Assembly: GCA_963576565.1 (NCBI GenBank)
Contig: OY755038.1
Span: 134,929,348 to 134,993,347 of the forward strand
Source of the DNA: Aspidapion aeneum
Lineage: Eukaryota; Arthropoda; Insecta; Coleoptera; Brentidae
Reading direction: 5' to 3'
DNA length: 64,000 nucleotides
Below the pieces are notes generated by a model that worked only from the letters and a program-made list of their open reading frames with translations, made no database searches and was not told the origin of the DNA. A program made the translations under genes and the position numbers. Below are positions 11,553 through 20,687 of this stretch, in pieces. Position 1 is the stretch's first letter, and every line of letters begins with the position of its first letter.

Positions 11553-12261
11553 TGGTTCGTCCCGCCTTCCTTTTTGTAAATATGTTCTTTTTACTATAAT
11601 TTACCAAATTGGTTCGAATTAGGCTATTTGGTGATTCACTAGAGCATTTTCTATTTTTTGTTTATTTAGTATTAATTAACTAATTAAGTACTTAAAATTA
11701 CTGGGTTATTTGCATTTGAAACTCCCGCGGTTTTAAAGGCAAATATTACAATTTGCTATAATCAATTTACTTTACATAAAATGCATTTTGAATTACTAAG
11801 GTTCCTAGTTCCTTTAATATGGACCTTCGTAATCTCATTCCCTCCTACTTATTCCCTTTTCTCCTACGCCTATGGATTAACGACGCCACTGGGCGCCATG
11901 TGGGAGAATGAACGCAGCAGCGATACCTGCTGCCGCAACACAGAGAACCGTTTCGCCTTCGAACGATAATACACGCGTGTTAGCGACTCTCCTACCACAT
12001 GAATGTGGGTGCAAAAAGCACGGTTTAACAGCGTGTCCTCCCATGAGTTCCGCTTCCTGTATAAAAATGGTAAGTGAAAATGCATTATTTTTACCTTACA
12101 TACATTTGTTTATTGCTACACTAACCTAGAAGGTAAACTAGACCATTTCAGAATCCCTTGTACCAGCTTAGCCTATGACCTTATTCCCTTAAAATTACAG
12201 TCCACATCTGACACCGTTAAATTCCAGACAACTCTCCTATCTGGACCACCAGGGAGCCCCA
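11553..12261 (+). repeat. 5' LTR of BEL element 2
   Basis: 709 bp, TGG...CCA ends, repeated exactly 7140 bp downstream. It contains tataaaaatg (12059-12068), which resembles a TATA box, and gtaagt (12070-12075), a perfect splice-donor consensus. These readings compete: if the TATA box sets the start about 30 bases downstream, the donor would lie upstream of the transcript. Small ORFs of 62-73 codons inside the LTR recur in both copies only because the LTRs are identical. Confidence 0.96.
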
Positions 12262-12285
12262 TTTTTGGTCCTTCGAACCGGATTT
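12262..12285 (+). promoter_or_regulatory. Putative primer-binding site of BEL element 2
   Basis: tggtccttcgaaccgga lies four bases after the 5' LTR, where the tRNA primer site is expected. Related motifs follow the LTRs of elements 3 (tggtgcttcgaaccg, about 33242) and 4 (tggccttcagagccg, about 45512). I cannot match it with confidence to a full tRNA 3' end, because the TTCGA loop lies closer to the CCA end than in a normal tRNA. Confidence 0.5.
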
Positions 12286-13358
12286 CTGGAATCGTTTTTT
12301 TTGCCTTTTTAGGTTAGTTTTTTTTACTGGTTTCAAATGCAAGAAAAACCCTTGTTTTTCCTAAATGCCTTTTTTACTGGTTTCAAATGCAAGAAAAACC
12401 CTTGTTTTTCTTACATGCCTACTTTAGAAAACCCCTAGGTTTCTAAAATACATTTTGCGATTTTTTTTTGTGTAAAAACAAATGCAAGAAAAACCCTTGT
12501 TTTTCTTACATGCCTACTTTAGAAAACCCCTAGGTTTCTAAAATACATTTTGCGATTTTTTTTTTGTGTAAAAATTAAATATTTTTACCAATAAATTTAG
12601 CCTTTTCATGCGAAAAACCAAACACAGATAAAATCTGTAAACTACTATGCTTTTTTTTGTTTCGAATAAATCAAGTTTTTTCGTTTCTTTTTTGTAAAAA
12701 AAAAACCGTATAGAATTTGGGTGTTTTTTTGTTTGTCACTGGAAATAGTTTAAAATAGTGTCTGCAAAGTGCTATTATTTTAGCCGTTGTGCCTTCACAT
12801 TTGTGGATTGCTATAATTATATCCAATTTGCTCGAAAAAAATCTCCAAATTGCCATATTCATTTTTGCTTATTGCAAATTGCTATGACTATATCCGATTG
12901 CGGATGCTTTACTATATTCGTTTTTGCGTAAAAATTGCTATGAATATATCTATTTCTAATTTACTATTATAATATCTGTCTGCAAATGGCTATGATTGTA
13001 TCCATTTTTTGCGTGCATAATAAATTTTGAAGGAAATTTAATTCTTAACTTGAGAATTTGTTTTCGTGTAAAGGCAGATAAATAGTTTTACCAAATTAAA
13101 TGCTTTTGATTTGTAGGTATTTATTTTTAAAAGTAGGTACCTACTTATTTGAATTCGCGAGGCGAAGATAAAAAAACTTATACACAAGTTTTTTGTTATC
13201 ATTAGTTTGCATCGGGTATTTTTTACTTTTGTGCGCTTATAGTTTGATTATTGTAATTAAACGTAGGACATTAACATTTATACAGGGTGTCCAAATTTTG
13301 ATTTTTTTTTCAGTTTACCTAATTTTTGTCAATTATTTTTTGGATTTTTTTTTTAATC
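12286..13358 (+). other. BEL element 2 leader with repeated hairpins
   Basis: About 1.1 kb without coding capacity. At 12320-12570 it holds a tandem arrangement of two palindromic modules: gcaagaaaaacccttgtttt with its complement (three copies) and agaaaacccctaggtttct (two copies), the last two units sharing a ~105-bp period. At 12805-13005 there are about four degenerate units built on ttgctatga-tatatcc. A pyrimidine tract ending in cag (about 13303-13313) resembles a splice acceptor. These structures are candidates for packaging or dimerisation signals (inference). Confidence 0.7.
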
Positions 13359-16300
13359 ATGTCTAGTTCGGATAAAATTTTAAAGGCTAAAGCCTTGCGC
13401 TATAGTGCGATTTCACAGCTAAATTTGATCATTGAATCCGCGACCCTCGCAAAAAATGACCCTGCCTATCACAGCGGCTTTAAAGTCAAATTTCGGACAT
13501 TGTCAAAAATCAAAAAAGATTTTGAAAAGCACCATAATACTTTGTTGACGTTGGTAGCCTCTGATGAGGATCGCTTAGTAGTAGAAAACAAAGTGTTTAT
13601 GGACTTTTGCAAACGCTGTGACGAGATTTCCACTATATTTTACGAACTTTTCGAACTACCCTTTGAAGATGGAGGGCTTTTGAGCAGTACGATAAATCCC
13701 ATGGGCAGTCCCTGTGCCTCCACAGACCAGCATGGTTTACTGCCTAGGATAAAAATACCTCTTTTTCAAGGGGAATTTAAGGAGTTTCCAACCTTTTTGC
13801 AAGCCTTTAATGCTACCGTGCACAATAGTAGGTCGCTGGGAAACTTTGAAAAATTCAATTTGCTTTTTTCTAATTTAAAGGGCCCTGCCCTGGATGTCAT
13901 TTCTGACATTCCTATCCTTGCTGAAAATTATTTAAATGCCTACCACACCTTGGTGGATAGGTATACAAATAAACGATTACAAGCTTACCTTCACTGGAAG
14001 GCAATTGAAGGCTTCTCTCCTCTTACTAAAGAGAATGCTACGAATTTGAGGAATTTGCTTGATTGTTTTTCGAAAAACTTAAGTGCTTTAAAAGTCATGG
14101 GTTTTAAAACGGAGTTTTGGGATTATATTATGGCACAAATGCTCTTGGATAGGTTGGACCTAACCACGCGCAAGGCATTTGAGCAAAATTATTGCTCCAA
14201 TGAGATCCCCTCTTATGATAAAATTCGTGCTTTTGTTTCTAGCCATTGCATTGCGTTGGAACAAATACAACAAACTCAAGATTACTTAAAAAATAAAGAT
14301 TTGTCAATTTCAAGTCAGAAAAATCAAGCAAAGTTTCAAAATCGATCTGCTTTGTTTGCTAATACTCAGAGAGCCTCCAAAAATGCCTCCCAGTCTCCAA
14401 ATGGCCAAAGTGGCTTAAATAATACTCCAAACCCTCAAAATTTTTGTTTTCTCTGTAAAAGTGGCGATCATATAATATACAGATGTCCTAATTTTTTGGC
14501 GAAAACTCCCCAGCAACGTTTTGAGATTGTTAAACAACATAAAGCGTGTGTCAACTGTTTGGCCTCAAAGCATAATTTACCCCAGCAATGCAAATCAGAA
14601 AAAAGATGTTTACATTGTGGCCAATTTCATCACAGTCTCTTACATTTTTTTCCTATTAATTCTACACCTAGTTCTGCGAGTAGCCCCTCTACTTCTGCAG
14701 TGCAACCCCCGAGGAGCCCCGTGGCTACCGAATTTAATAGAACCACTAACACCATTGTTACTGGTATGTCTTTAAATGATCGCGAAGTACTTCTCTGTAC
14801 CGCTTTAATACAAATACAGGATGTTTTTCAAAATTGGCACACAGTGCGCGCCATCTGTGACTCTGGTGCTCAATCTTCATTTATATCTAAGTCATGTGCT
14901 GATAGTTTGGGCCTTCCTAAATTTAATATCGCCATGACTCTACAAAGCTTAGATCGAATGACAACTTCGGCAAAATCTGGAATTAATTGCAATATATCCT
15001 CTTTGCGTGATAATAATTTTGTTTTTAATTTTGATGCGATAATACTCGATAAAATTTGTAGTGATTTACCTCATTCCTCATTTTCGATTAAAGGTTTTCC
15101 TTTTCTCGCCAACTTAGCACTAGCTGACCCAGGCTTTAATAAAAGCGATAAAATTGATTTATTGTTGGGCGGCGATGTGTACCCTTACATTTTGCTAGAT
15201 GGTCGTTTGTCTACGGGACCCAACAACCCCGTCTGCATTAATACTATTTTTGGTTGGGGAATAATGGGCAATCTTTCACTTTCACCTTCAACTACAAATC
15301 AAATTAAAACATTTTTTACTACGTCAATGAACGATTCTTTTGTCAATTTAGATAAAAATCTACAACGATTTTGGCAAATAGATGACATACCTAATGTCAA
15401 GGCCATTGACCCCGAAGATGAGTTTTGCGAAAATTATTTTTTGAAAACTACCTCAAAAAATGAGGAGGGGAGATATATTGTATCTTTACCATTTAAAGTT
15501 ACTGCTCCAGATTTTGGCGACACTCGATCCATTGCCGTACGTCGTTTTTTCTCCCTTGAGAAGAAATTGCTACAAAACCCTGATTTTTATGCTGCCTACA
15601 GCTCTGTTTTACAAGATTATTTAGATAATAATCATATGCAACCGGTTTCTGCACCTTTGCCGACCGAAATTTCAAATCATTTTTATATTGCACACCATGC
15701 GGTGTTTAAAAAAGATTCTACTAGCACCCCCCTGAGGGTGGTTTTTGATGCGAGCATGCACGCCCCTGGCAAAATCTCGCTCAACAACGCTGTTTATACT
15801 GGGCCCCCTTTACAAAGGGACTTACAAAAAATTTTATTACTTTATCGTTTGCATAAATTTTGCTTTTGTTGCGACATCCGTCAAATGTACAGGATGATTT
15901 TAGTTGACCCTAGTCAAACTAATTTTCAAAGAATAGTTTGGAGGTTTGATCCTAACCAGCCTATTCAAGACTTCGAAATAAATAGAGTTTTATTCGGGGT
16001 CTCTTGTAGCCCCTTTTTGGCTATCAGAACTTTGCTGCAACTTGCTAGAGAGCATGAGGACCTTCCTCTTGCCTCAAAAATCATTGAGGAGGCAGTTTTT
16101 GTCGATGATGTGATTTCGGGAAGTGATGACTTTTTTAAGGCCACTGAGATGAAAAATCAATTAATCGAGCTACTTAGCCGAGGTGGATTCGAATTGCGTA
16201 AATGGGCGAGCAATTGTCCCGAGTTACTATCCGATCTTCCTGAGTCACACATTTCGATGAAGGCTCTTTCTCTCGATTTAGATGCTGAAAATTCAACTTT

Positions 16301-18650
16301 GAAAATTCTCGGTTTAAATTGGAACCCTCATACTGATGAATTTTTTTATACTTTCGACTGTTCTCTCCAAACATGCACTAAAAGAACAATTTTAAGTAAT
16401 TTGGCCCGCATTTACGACCCTCTGTCTTTTTTGGCGCCAATAGTTTTAATTTTAAAATTAATTGTTCAATACTGCTGGGCAGAAGACTTAAACTGGGACG
16501 ACCCTGTCAGTCCGGAAATTGTTTTTAAATGGGAAAAATTTAAAAATGAATTAAAGTTTTTGCATTCTGTTAAAATTCCTCGTCAAATAATTTTGCCTAA
16601 TGCTAGTCAAATCCAGCTAGTAGGATTTTGCGATAGTTCAGAACGGGCCTATTGTGCTGTCGCTTATATTCGAATTTTTTATTCTGATGGAAACATTAAA
16701 GTTTTTTTTGTTTGTAGTAAATCTAGAGTCGCACCGTTGCGTCGTAAACTAACTTTACCAAGACTAGAGCTTTTAGGAGCTGTTTTGTTGGCTAAATTAA
16801 TGGATTTTTTACTAGAAACGTTCTCGGAAAAAATTAAATTTGATAAAATTCTTGCTTTTACTGATAGCACAGTGACCTTATCTTGGATTCAGGGATCTCC
16901 TCACAAATTTAAAACATTTGTTTCGAATAGAACTGCCTATATACAAGGAAGAATTAGCCCTGAGTTTTGGCATTATGTTCCTACTGAACAAAATCCTGCT
17001 GACTGCGGTACTAGGGAAATGTATCCCTCTGATTTACAAAGATTTTATTTTTGGTTAGAAGGGCCTTCTTTTCTAAACCAACCTACAAATACTTGGGATT
17101 TTATGACAGTTACTTACGATGGGAATGCAGTTTTGGAAGAACAACGAAAAAATATTTTTAACGTTTTTACTTGCGAACAAACAGTTGAATATTATGTAAA
17201 CAACTTGTTTGAAAAATACAGTTCTCTTTTTAAAATTAAGAGAATAGTTGCTTACTTTTTGCGAGGGTTACAAAAGTTTAAAAATCCCTCATACAATTTT
17301 GCTACTGATTACCTTACAAATCAGGATTACTACAAAAGCTTACTTTTTATTTCGAAATGCGTACAATCTTTTTCTTTCCAAAAAGAAATTGAATTACTAA
17401 AAGATAAGAAACAGCTTCCAAAAGCTTTTCAAAAATTATGTCCATTTTTGCATAATGAAAGCTACGATTTGCTTCGTGTTGGAGGCCGTTTATGCCATTC
17501 AAATTTATCATACGATAAAAAATTTCCAATTCTTTTGCCTTCTAGTGCAAAATTCACTGAATTACTGATTTTAGATTTGCATCGCAGCAATCTTCATTGT
17601 GGTATACAGACCACAACTTTTTTACTAATGCAAAACTTCTGGGTATTGTCTGCTAAAAAGGTAGTGAGAAAAGTTTTAAGTTCTTGCCATACTTGCTGGA
17701 AAACTAAACCTAACTCCCTTCAACCCCCTATGGGTAACCTACCGAAATTTAGAGTTTCCGAAGCAAAGGTGTTCGAAAATGTAGGTATAGATTTTTGTGG
17801 TCCGTTCACGATTACTCTTGGTCGGACCAGAGGTGCAAAAACCATGAAAGCATATGTCTGTTTATTTATCTGTTGCGCTGTTAAAGCCGTGCATTTAGAG
17901 TTAGTCTCTGATATGACATCAGAAGCCTTTCTGGCTGCTCTGCGCCGCTTCATAGCTAGAAGAGGACTATGCTCAAAGATCTCTTCAGACTGCGGGACCA
18001 ACTTCGTGGCCTCTGAAAAATACTTGCGACAAATTTTTTCTGATTGCGTGAAGGGGGAAGGTATAGTTTGGTCTTTTAACCCACCTGCTGCTCCCCACAT
18101 GGGAGGCATTTGGGAATCAAACATTAAATCTTTAAAGACTCATCTTCACAGGGTAGTTGGAAATCAAATACTCACCTATGAGGAATTAAATACGGTTTTA
18201 ACCCAAGTTGAAGCCATAATGAACTCACGTCCTTTATGTGCCTTAAGCACCGATCCTACTGATCTGGCGGTCTTGACTCCTAATAATTTTTTAAATTTGA
18301 GGCCTCCAGGTACAATACCCGATCCAAACTACTGCGATATTGCGTTAAACAGGCTGTCCAGGTGGCAACTGTTGCAAAGAATGCACCGCGATTTTTGGAT
18401 TCGCTGGCATCGCGAATATTTGCACACTTTGCAACAGCGAGCCAAATGGCACCAACCTCTTGCTTCCATTGATATTGGTACTATGGTACTGATCAAAGAT
18501 GAAAATTCCACTCCATTGGATTGGCCCCTAGGCCGCATTGAAGACCTTATTAAAGGTTCTGATAATATTCCACGGGTTGCTATTGTAAAGACTACTAAAG
18601 GTACCTACAAACGGCCTTTGGTAAAACTATGCGCCCTGCCTACAAATTAA
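13359..18650 (+). CDS. BEL/Pao gag-pol polyprotein, intact, 1763 residues
   Basis: Supplies capsid, protease, reverse transcriptase, RNase H and integrase of a cytoplasmic retrotransposon. The reading frame is open from a TTG at 13326, but the first ATG is 13359 (MSSSDKILKAKALRY), which I take as the start; TAA at 18648-18650. Domain order: helical gag with LVDRYTNKRLQAYLHWKAIE (about 195-215), CX2CX4HX4C knuckle (363-376) and two more Cys/His modules (about 397-430), protease DSG (Asp501), RT with FCCDIRQMYRM (Asp839) and FVDD (Asp916-917), RNase H starting GFCDSSERAY (Asp1092), integrase HX3-4H...CX2C (about 1407-1445), integrase core GIDFCGPF (Asp1478), SSDCGTNF (Asp1544) and WESNIKSLK (Glu1586), then the C-terminal domain ending YKRPLVKLC. 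No stop, frameshift or lost catalytic residue was seen. Full length for the superfamily. Confidence 0.97.
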   Translation: MSSSDKILKAKALRYSAISQLNLIIESATLAKNDPAYHSGFKVKFRTLSKIKKDFEKHHNTLLTLVASDEDRLVVENKVFMDFCKRCDEISTIFYELFELPFEDGGLLSSTINPMGSPCASTDQHGLLPRIKIPLFQGEFKEFPTFLQAFNATVHNSRSLGNFEKFNLLFSNLKGPALDVISDIPILAENYLNAYHTLVDRYTNKRLQAYLHWKAIEGFSPLTKENATNLRNLLDCFSKNLSALKVMGFKTEFWDYIMAQMLLDRLDLTTRKAFEQNYCSNEIPSYDKIRAFVSSHCIALEQIQQTQDYLKNKDLSISSQKNQAKFQNRSALFANTQRASKNASQSPNGQSGLNNTPNPQNFCFLCKSGDHIIYRCPNFLAKTPQQRFEIVKQHKACVNCLASKHNLPQQCKSEKRCLHCGQFHHSLLHFFPINSTPSSASSPSTSAVQPPRSPVATEFNRTTNTIVTGMSLNDREVLLCTALIQIQDVFQNWHTVRAICDSGAQSSFISKSCADSLGLPKFNIAMTLQSLDRMTTSAKSGINCNISSLRDNNFVFNFDAIILDKICSDLPHSSFSIKGFPFLANLALADPGFNKSDKIDLLLGGDVYPYILLDGRLSTGPNNPVCINTIFGWGIMGNLSLSPSTTNQIKTFFTTSMNDSFVNLDKNLQRFWQIDDIPNVKAIDPEDEFCENYFLKTTSKNEEGRYIVSLPFKVTAPDFGDTRSIAVRRFFSLEKKLLQNPDFYAAYSSVLQDYLDNNHMQPVSAPLPTEISNHFYIAHHAVFKKDSTSTPLRVVFDASMHAPGKISLNNAVYTGPPLQRDLQKILLLYRLHKFCFCCDIRQMYRMILVDPSQTNFQRIVWRFDPNQPIQDFEINRVLFGVSCSPFLAIRTLLQLAREHEDLPLASKIIEEAVFVDDVISGSDDFFKATEMKNQLIELLSRGGFELRKWASNCPELLSDLPESHISMKALSLDLDAENSTLKILGLNWNPHTDEFFYTFDCSLQTCTKRTILSNLARIYDPLSFLAPIVLILKLIVQYCWAEDLNWDDPVSPEIVFKWEKFKNELKFLHSVKIPRQIILPNASQIQLVGFCDSSERAYCAVAYIRIFYSDGNIKVFFVCSKSRVAPLRRKLTLPRLELLGAVLLAKLMDFLLETFSEKIKFDKILAFTDSTVTLSWIQGSPHKFKTFVSNRTAYIQGRISPEFWHYVPTEQNPADCGTREMYPSDLQRFYFWLEGPSFLNQPTNTWDFMTVTYDGNAVLEEQRKNIFNVFTCEQTVEYYVNNLFEKYSSLFKIKRIVAYFLRGLQKFKNPSYNFATDYLTNQDYYKSLLFISKCVQSFSFQKEIELLKDKKQLPKAFQKLCPFLHNESYDLLRVGGRLCHSNLSYDKKFPILLPSSAKFTELLILDLHRSNLHCGIQTTTFLLMQNFWVLSAKKVVRKVLSSCHTCWKTKPNSLQPPMGNLPKFRVSEAKVFENVGIDFCGPFTITLGRTRGAKTMKAYVCLFICCAVKAVHLELVSDMTSEAFLAALRRFIARRGLCSKISSDCGTNFVASEKYLRQIFSDCVKGEGIVWSFNPPAAPHMGGIWESNIKSLKTHLHRVVGNQILTYEELNTVLTQVEAIMNSRPLCALSTDPTDLAVLTPNNFLNLRPPGTIPDPNYCDIALNRLSRWQLLQRMHRDFWIRWHREYLHTLQQRAKWHQPLASIDIGTMVLIKDENSTPLDWPLGRIEDLIKGSDNIPRVAIVKTTKGTYKRPLVKLCALPTN

Positions 18651-18678
18651 ACTCTCTGAAATGCCCCTGGGCATTCTC

Positions 18679-18692
18679 AGGGGGGTGGGAAA
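18679..18692 (+). promoter_or_regulatory. Polypurine tract of BEL element 2
   Basis: aggggggtgggaaa directly abuts the 3' LTR at 18693. This is the expected primer site for plus-strand DNA synthesis and it is intact. Confidence 0.88.
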
Positions 18693-19401
18693 TGGTTCGT
18701 CCCGCCTTCCTTTTTGTAAATATGTTCTTTTTACTATAATTTACCAAATTGGTTCGAATTAGGCTATTTGGTGATTCACTAGAGCATTTTCTATTTTTTG
18801 TTTATTTAGTATTAATTAACTAATTAAGTACTTAAAATTACTGGGTTATTTGCATTTGAAACTCCCGCGGTTTTAAAGGCAAATATTACAATTTGCTATA
18901 ATCAATTTACTTTACATAAAATGCATTTTGAATTACTAAGGTTCCTAGTTCCTTTAATATGGACCTTCGTAATCTCATTCCCTCCTACTTATTCCCTTTT
19001 CTCCTACGCCTATGGATTAACGACGCCACTGGGCGCCATGTGGGAGAATGAACGCAGCAGCGATACCTGCTGCCGCAACACAGAGAACCGTTTCGCCTTC
19101 GAACGATAATACACGCGTGTTAGCGACTCTCCTACCACATGAATGTGGGTGCAAAAAGCACGGTTTAACAGCGTGTCCTCCCATGAGTTCCGCTTCCTGT
19201 ATAAAAATGGTAAGTGAAAATGCATTATTTTTACCTTACATACATTTGTTTATTGCTACACTAACCTAGAAGGTAAACTAGACCATTTCAGAATCCCTTG
19301 TACCAGCTTAGCCTATGACCTTATTCCCTTAAAATTACAGTCCACATCTGACACCGTTAAATTCCAGACAACTCTCCTATCTGGACCACCAGGGAGCCCC
19401 A
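18693..19401 (+). repeat. 3' LTR of BEL element 2
   Basis: 709 bp, identical by eye to 11553-12261. It is followed by the second gatct at 19402-19406 and then by the remainder of element 1's LTR. Confidence 0.96.
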
Positions 19402-19406
19402 GATCT

Positions 19407-19517
19407 CATTGATTCTTGGTGCGCATGTTCAAAAATGCGCGAAAATGCACTCTGTCGGTCATTCATTTGTGTGGTTTTAAAATTTACAAACACCGTGAAA
19501 TTTACCGGGAGCTAACA
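19407..19517 (-). repeat. 5' LTR of BEL element 1, 5' part
   Basis: The remaining 111 bp of the split LTR, ending (plus strand) gggagctaaca, followed by the target duplication gtcat at 19518-19522. Confidence 0.93.
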
Positions 19518-19522
19518 GTCAT

Positions 19523-20108
19523 ATTATATGGATAAACTACTTAACTAATTTCAAGTCTTGCCCATAGGAAAGTGTCTGAATAGCTGTCGCAAATATTTAT
19601 TATATTACAAAATCAATCAAGTCAAGGTTAATAAAACCGTTAAAAAAGCTTGGATATCAAATAAAGATTTAAAATACGAGTTAGAAAAGGCTATGGTTAA
19701 TTATACAGGATGTTCCAGAAAAAGCTATGACATAAACTTATGTTTCTTTAAATAGGACACCCGGTATATTTTTTCACATTTGACTTTGATAGGTCATTAC
19801 AAATGTGGTACATTTTTGTTAAGGTCTCTCCATACCTAAACACTTAATAAAAGACATTTGTATGAAATAAGTTTTTTTTAGCACCCTGATTGGTCAAATA
19901 GAGTTAAAAGTACTCATGAAGTACGTCATTTATTTAATAACAAACATGTCATCCAATCAACGGTCTCTAAATCAGCAATAATGGGTGATTCCAGACTTTA
20001 CGGACCTACTGTACATAAGAATCTATTATATAATTAAACCACTGTCCACTAGTTATCAAAGTAATTTGACCTGTACCTATACCTATAGCATATGGGTTTA
20101 TGTGAATG

Positions 20109-20152
<44 letters not shown>

Positions 20153-20498
20153 TGTAAAAAATAATAAAGATTTATTTCTTTATTTATAGTATATGTAAAG
20201 AGTTTGTTTTTGACAGGAAAAGTTTAGTTTTATAATTAAAATGATTAGTTTAAAAATTAAGTAATAAACAGTAGTTACTTAGTCAATGTTCTTAAAGTTT
20301 TTTAAATTTTAATAAGCTATTTTTAGTTACTTAATTTTTTTCTTGTATTCTATCTTTTGTTTGTAGGTAAAAGCACTACAGGATTAAATTTTTCGCTTTC
20401 AGCACTAATAAAAGAATTAAAAAATTTATTATAAAAATGTTAGAATTTCTGTATTTACATTTAAAATGTGTGGAATAAATCTTGAAACTTGAATCATA
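19523..20498. other. AT-rich spacer with a TG microsatellite
   Basis: No convincing gene. A short unit at about 19700-19770 has tatacaggatgttcc at one end and ggacacccggtata at the other, a degenerate inverted pair of the kind seen at many insect DNA-transposon ends. A (TG)n tract of about 20 repeats lies at 20111-20150. A 65-codon ORF at 19558-19755 starts with TTG and has no recognisable content. Confidence 0.55.
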
Positions 20499-20500
20499 TA

Positions 20501-20685
20501 CAGTCGAACCTCTATAACTCGAACCTGAAGGGACAACCAAAACAGTTCGAGTTATGGAGAGTTCGAGTTATAGAAACTCGAGTTACATAGGTTAAAATAC
20601 ATGTAAAAAGTGCAGGGACCGCTTAAAAGGTTCGAGTTATAGAGGTGTTCGAGTTATAGAGGTTCGAGTTAGAGAGGTTCGACTG
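20501..20685. mobile_element. pogo/Tigger-like MITE, 185 bp
   Basis: Begins cagtcgaacctctataac and ends in the near complement (gagaggttcgactg), flanked by TA on both sides (20499-20500 and 20686-20687), as expected for TA-targeting pogo/Tc1-mariner superfamily elements. Internally it repeats ttcgagttat six times in both sub-terminal regions, so each end can form extended hairpins. There is no coding capacity, so transposition would rely on a transposase elsewhere. The pogo assignment comes from the cagtcga...tataactcga terminus style, not from a database match. Confidence 0.82.
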
Positions 20686-20687
20686 TA

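Larger units (their letters stand above)
11553..19401 (+). mobile_element. Intact BEL/Pao LTR retrotransposon 2
   Basis: 7849 bp, beginning tggttcgtcccg and ending ggagcccca, flanked by the 5-bp duplication gatct (11548-11552 and 19402-19406) inside the 5' LTR of element 1. Two 709-bp LTRs that I found identical line by line enclose a leader, one uninterrupted polyprotein gene and a purine-rich tract. All expected domains and catalytic residues are present. Identical LTRs mean very recent insertion. It belongs to a different LTR family from elements 1/3 and 4. It is the only element here that looks autonomous. Confidence 0.97.
3917..19517 (-). mobile_element. BEL/Pao LTR retrotransposon 1, deleted and twice invaded
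   Basis: Bounded by 475-bp LTRs with TGTT...AACA ends and flanked by the 5-bp duplication gtcat at 3912-3916 and 19518-19522, so both ends are original. Read on the minus strand: 5' LTR (19517 to 11189, split by BEL element 2), leader, gag (split by an RTE LINE), protease, start of pol, then a junction near 4780 that skips about 2.5 kb of RT, RNase H and integrase present in element 3, then the C-terminal domain and 3' LTR. Gag and pol also carry several in-frame stops. It is dead on its own. The two LTRs differ at about ten positions by eye, so it is older than element 2. Confidence 0.93.

Noticed and set aside
11781..12129. Three small ORFs inside the LTR of BEL element 2, repeated at 18921-19269
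   Set aside because: Overlapping frames on both strands within an LTR; conservation is explained by LTR identity.
13326..13358. Polyprotein start at 13326
   Set aside because: That codon is TTG; the first ATG is 13359 and it matches the usual gag N-terminus better.
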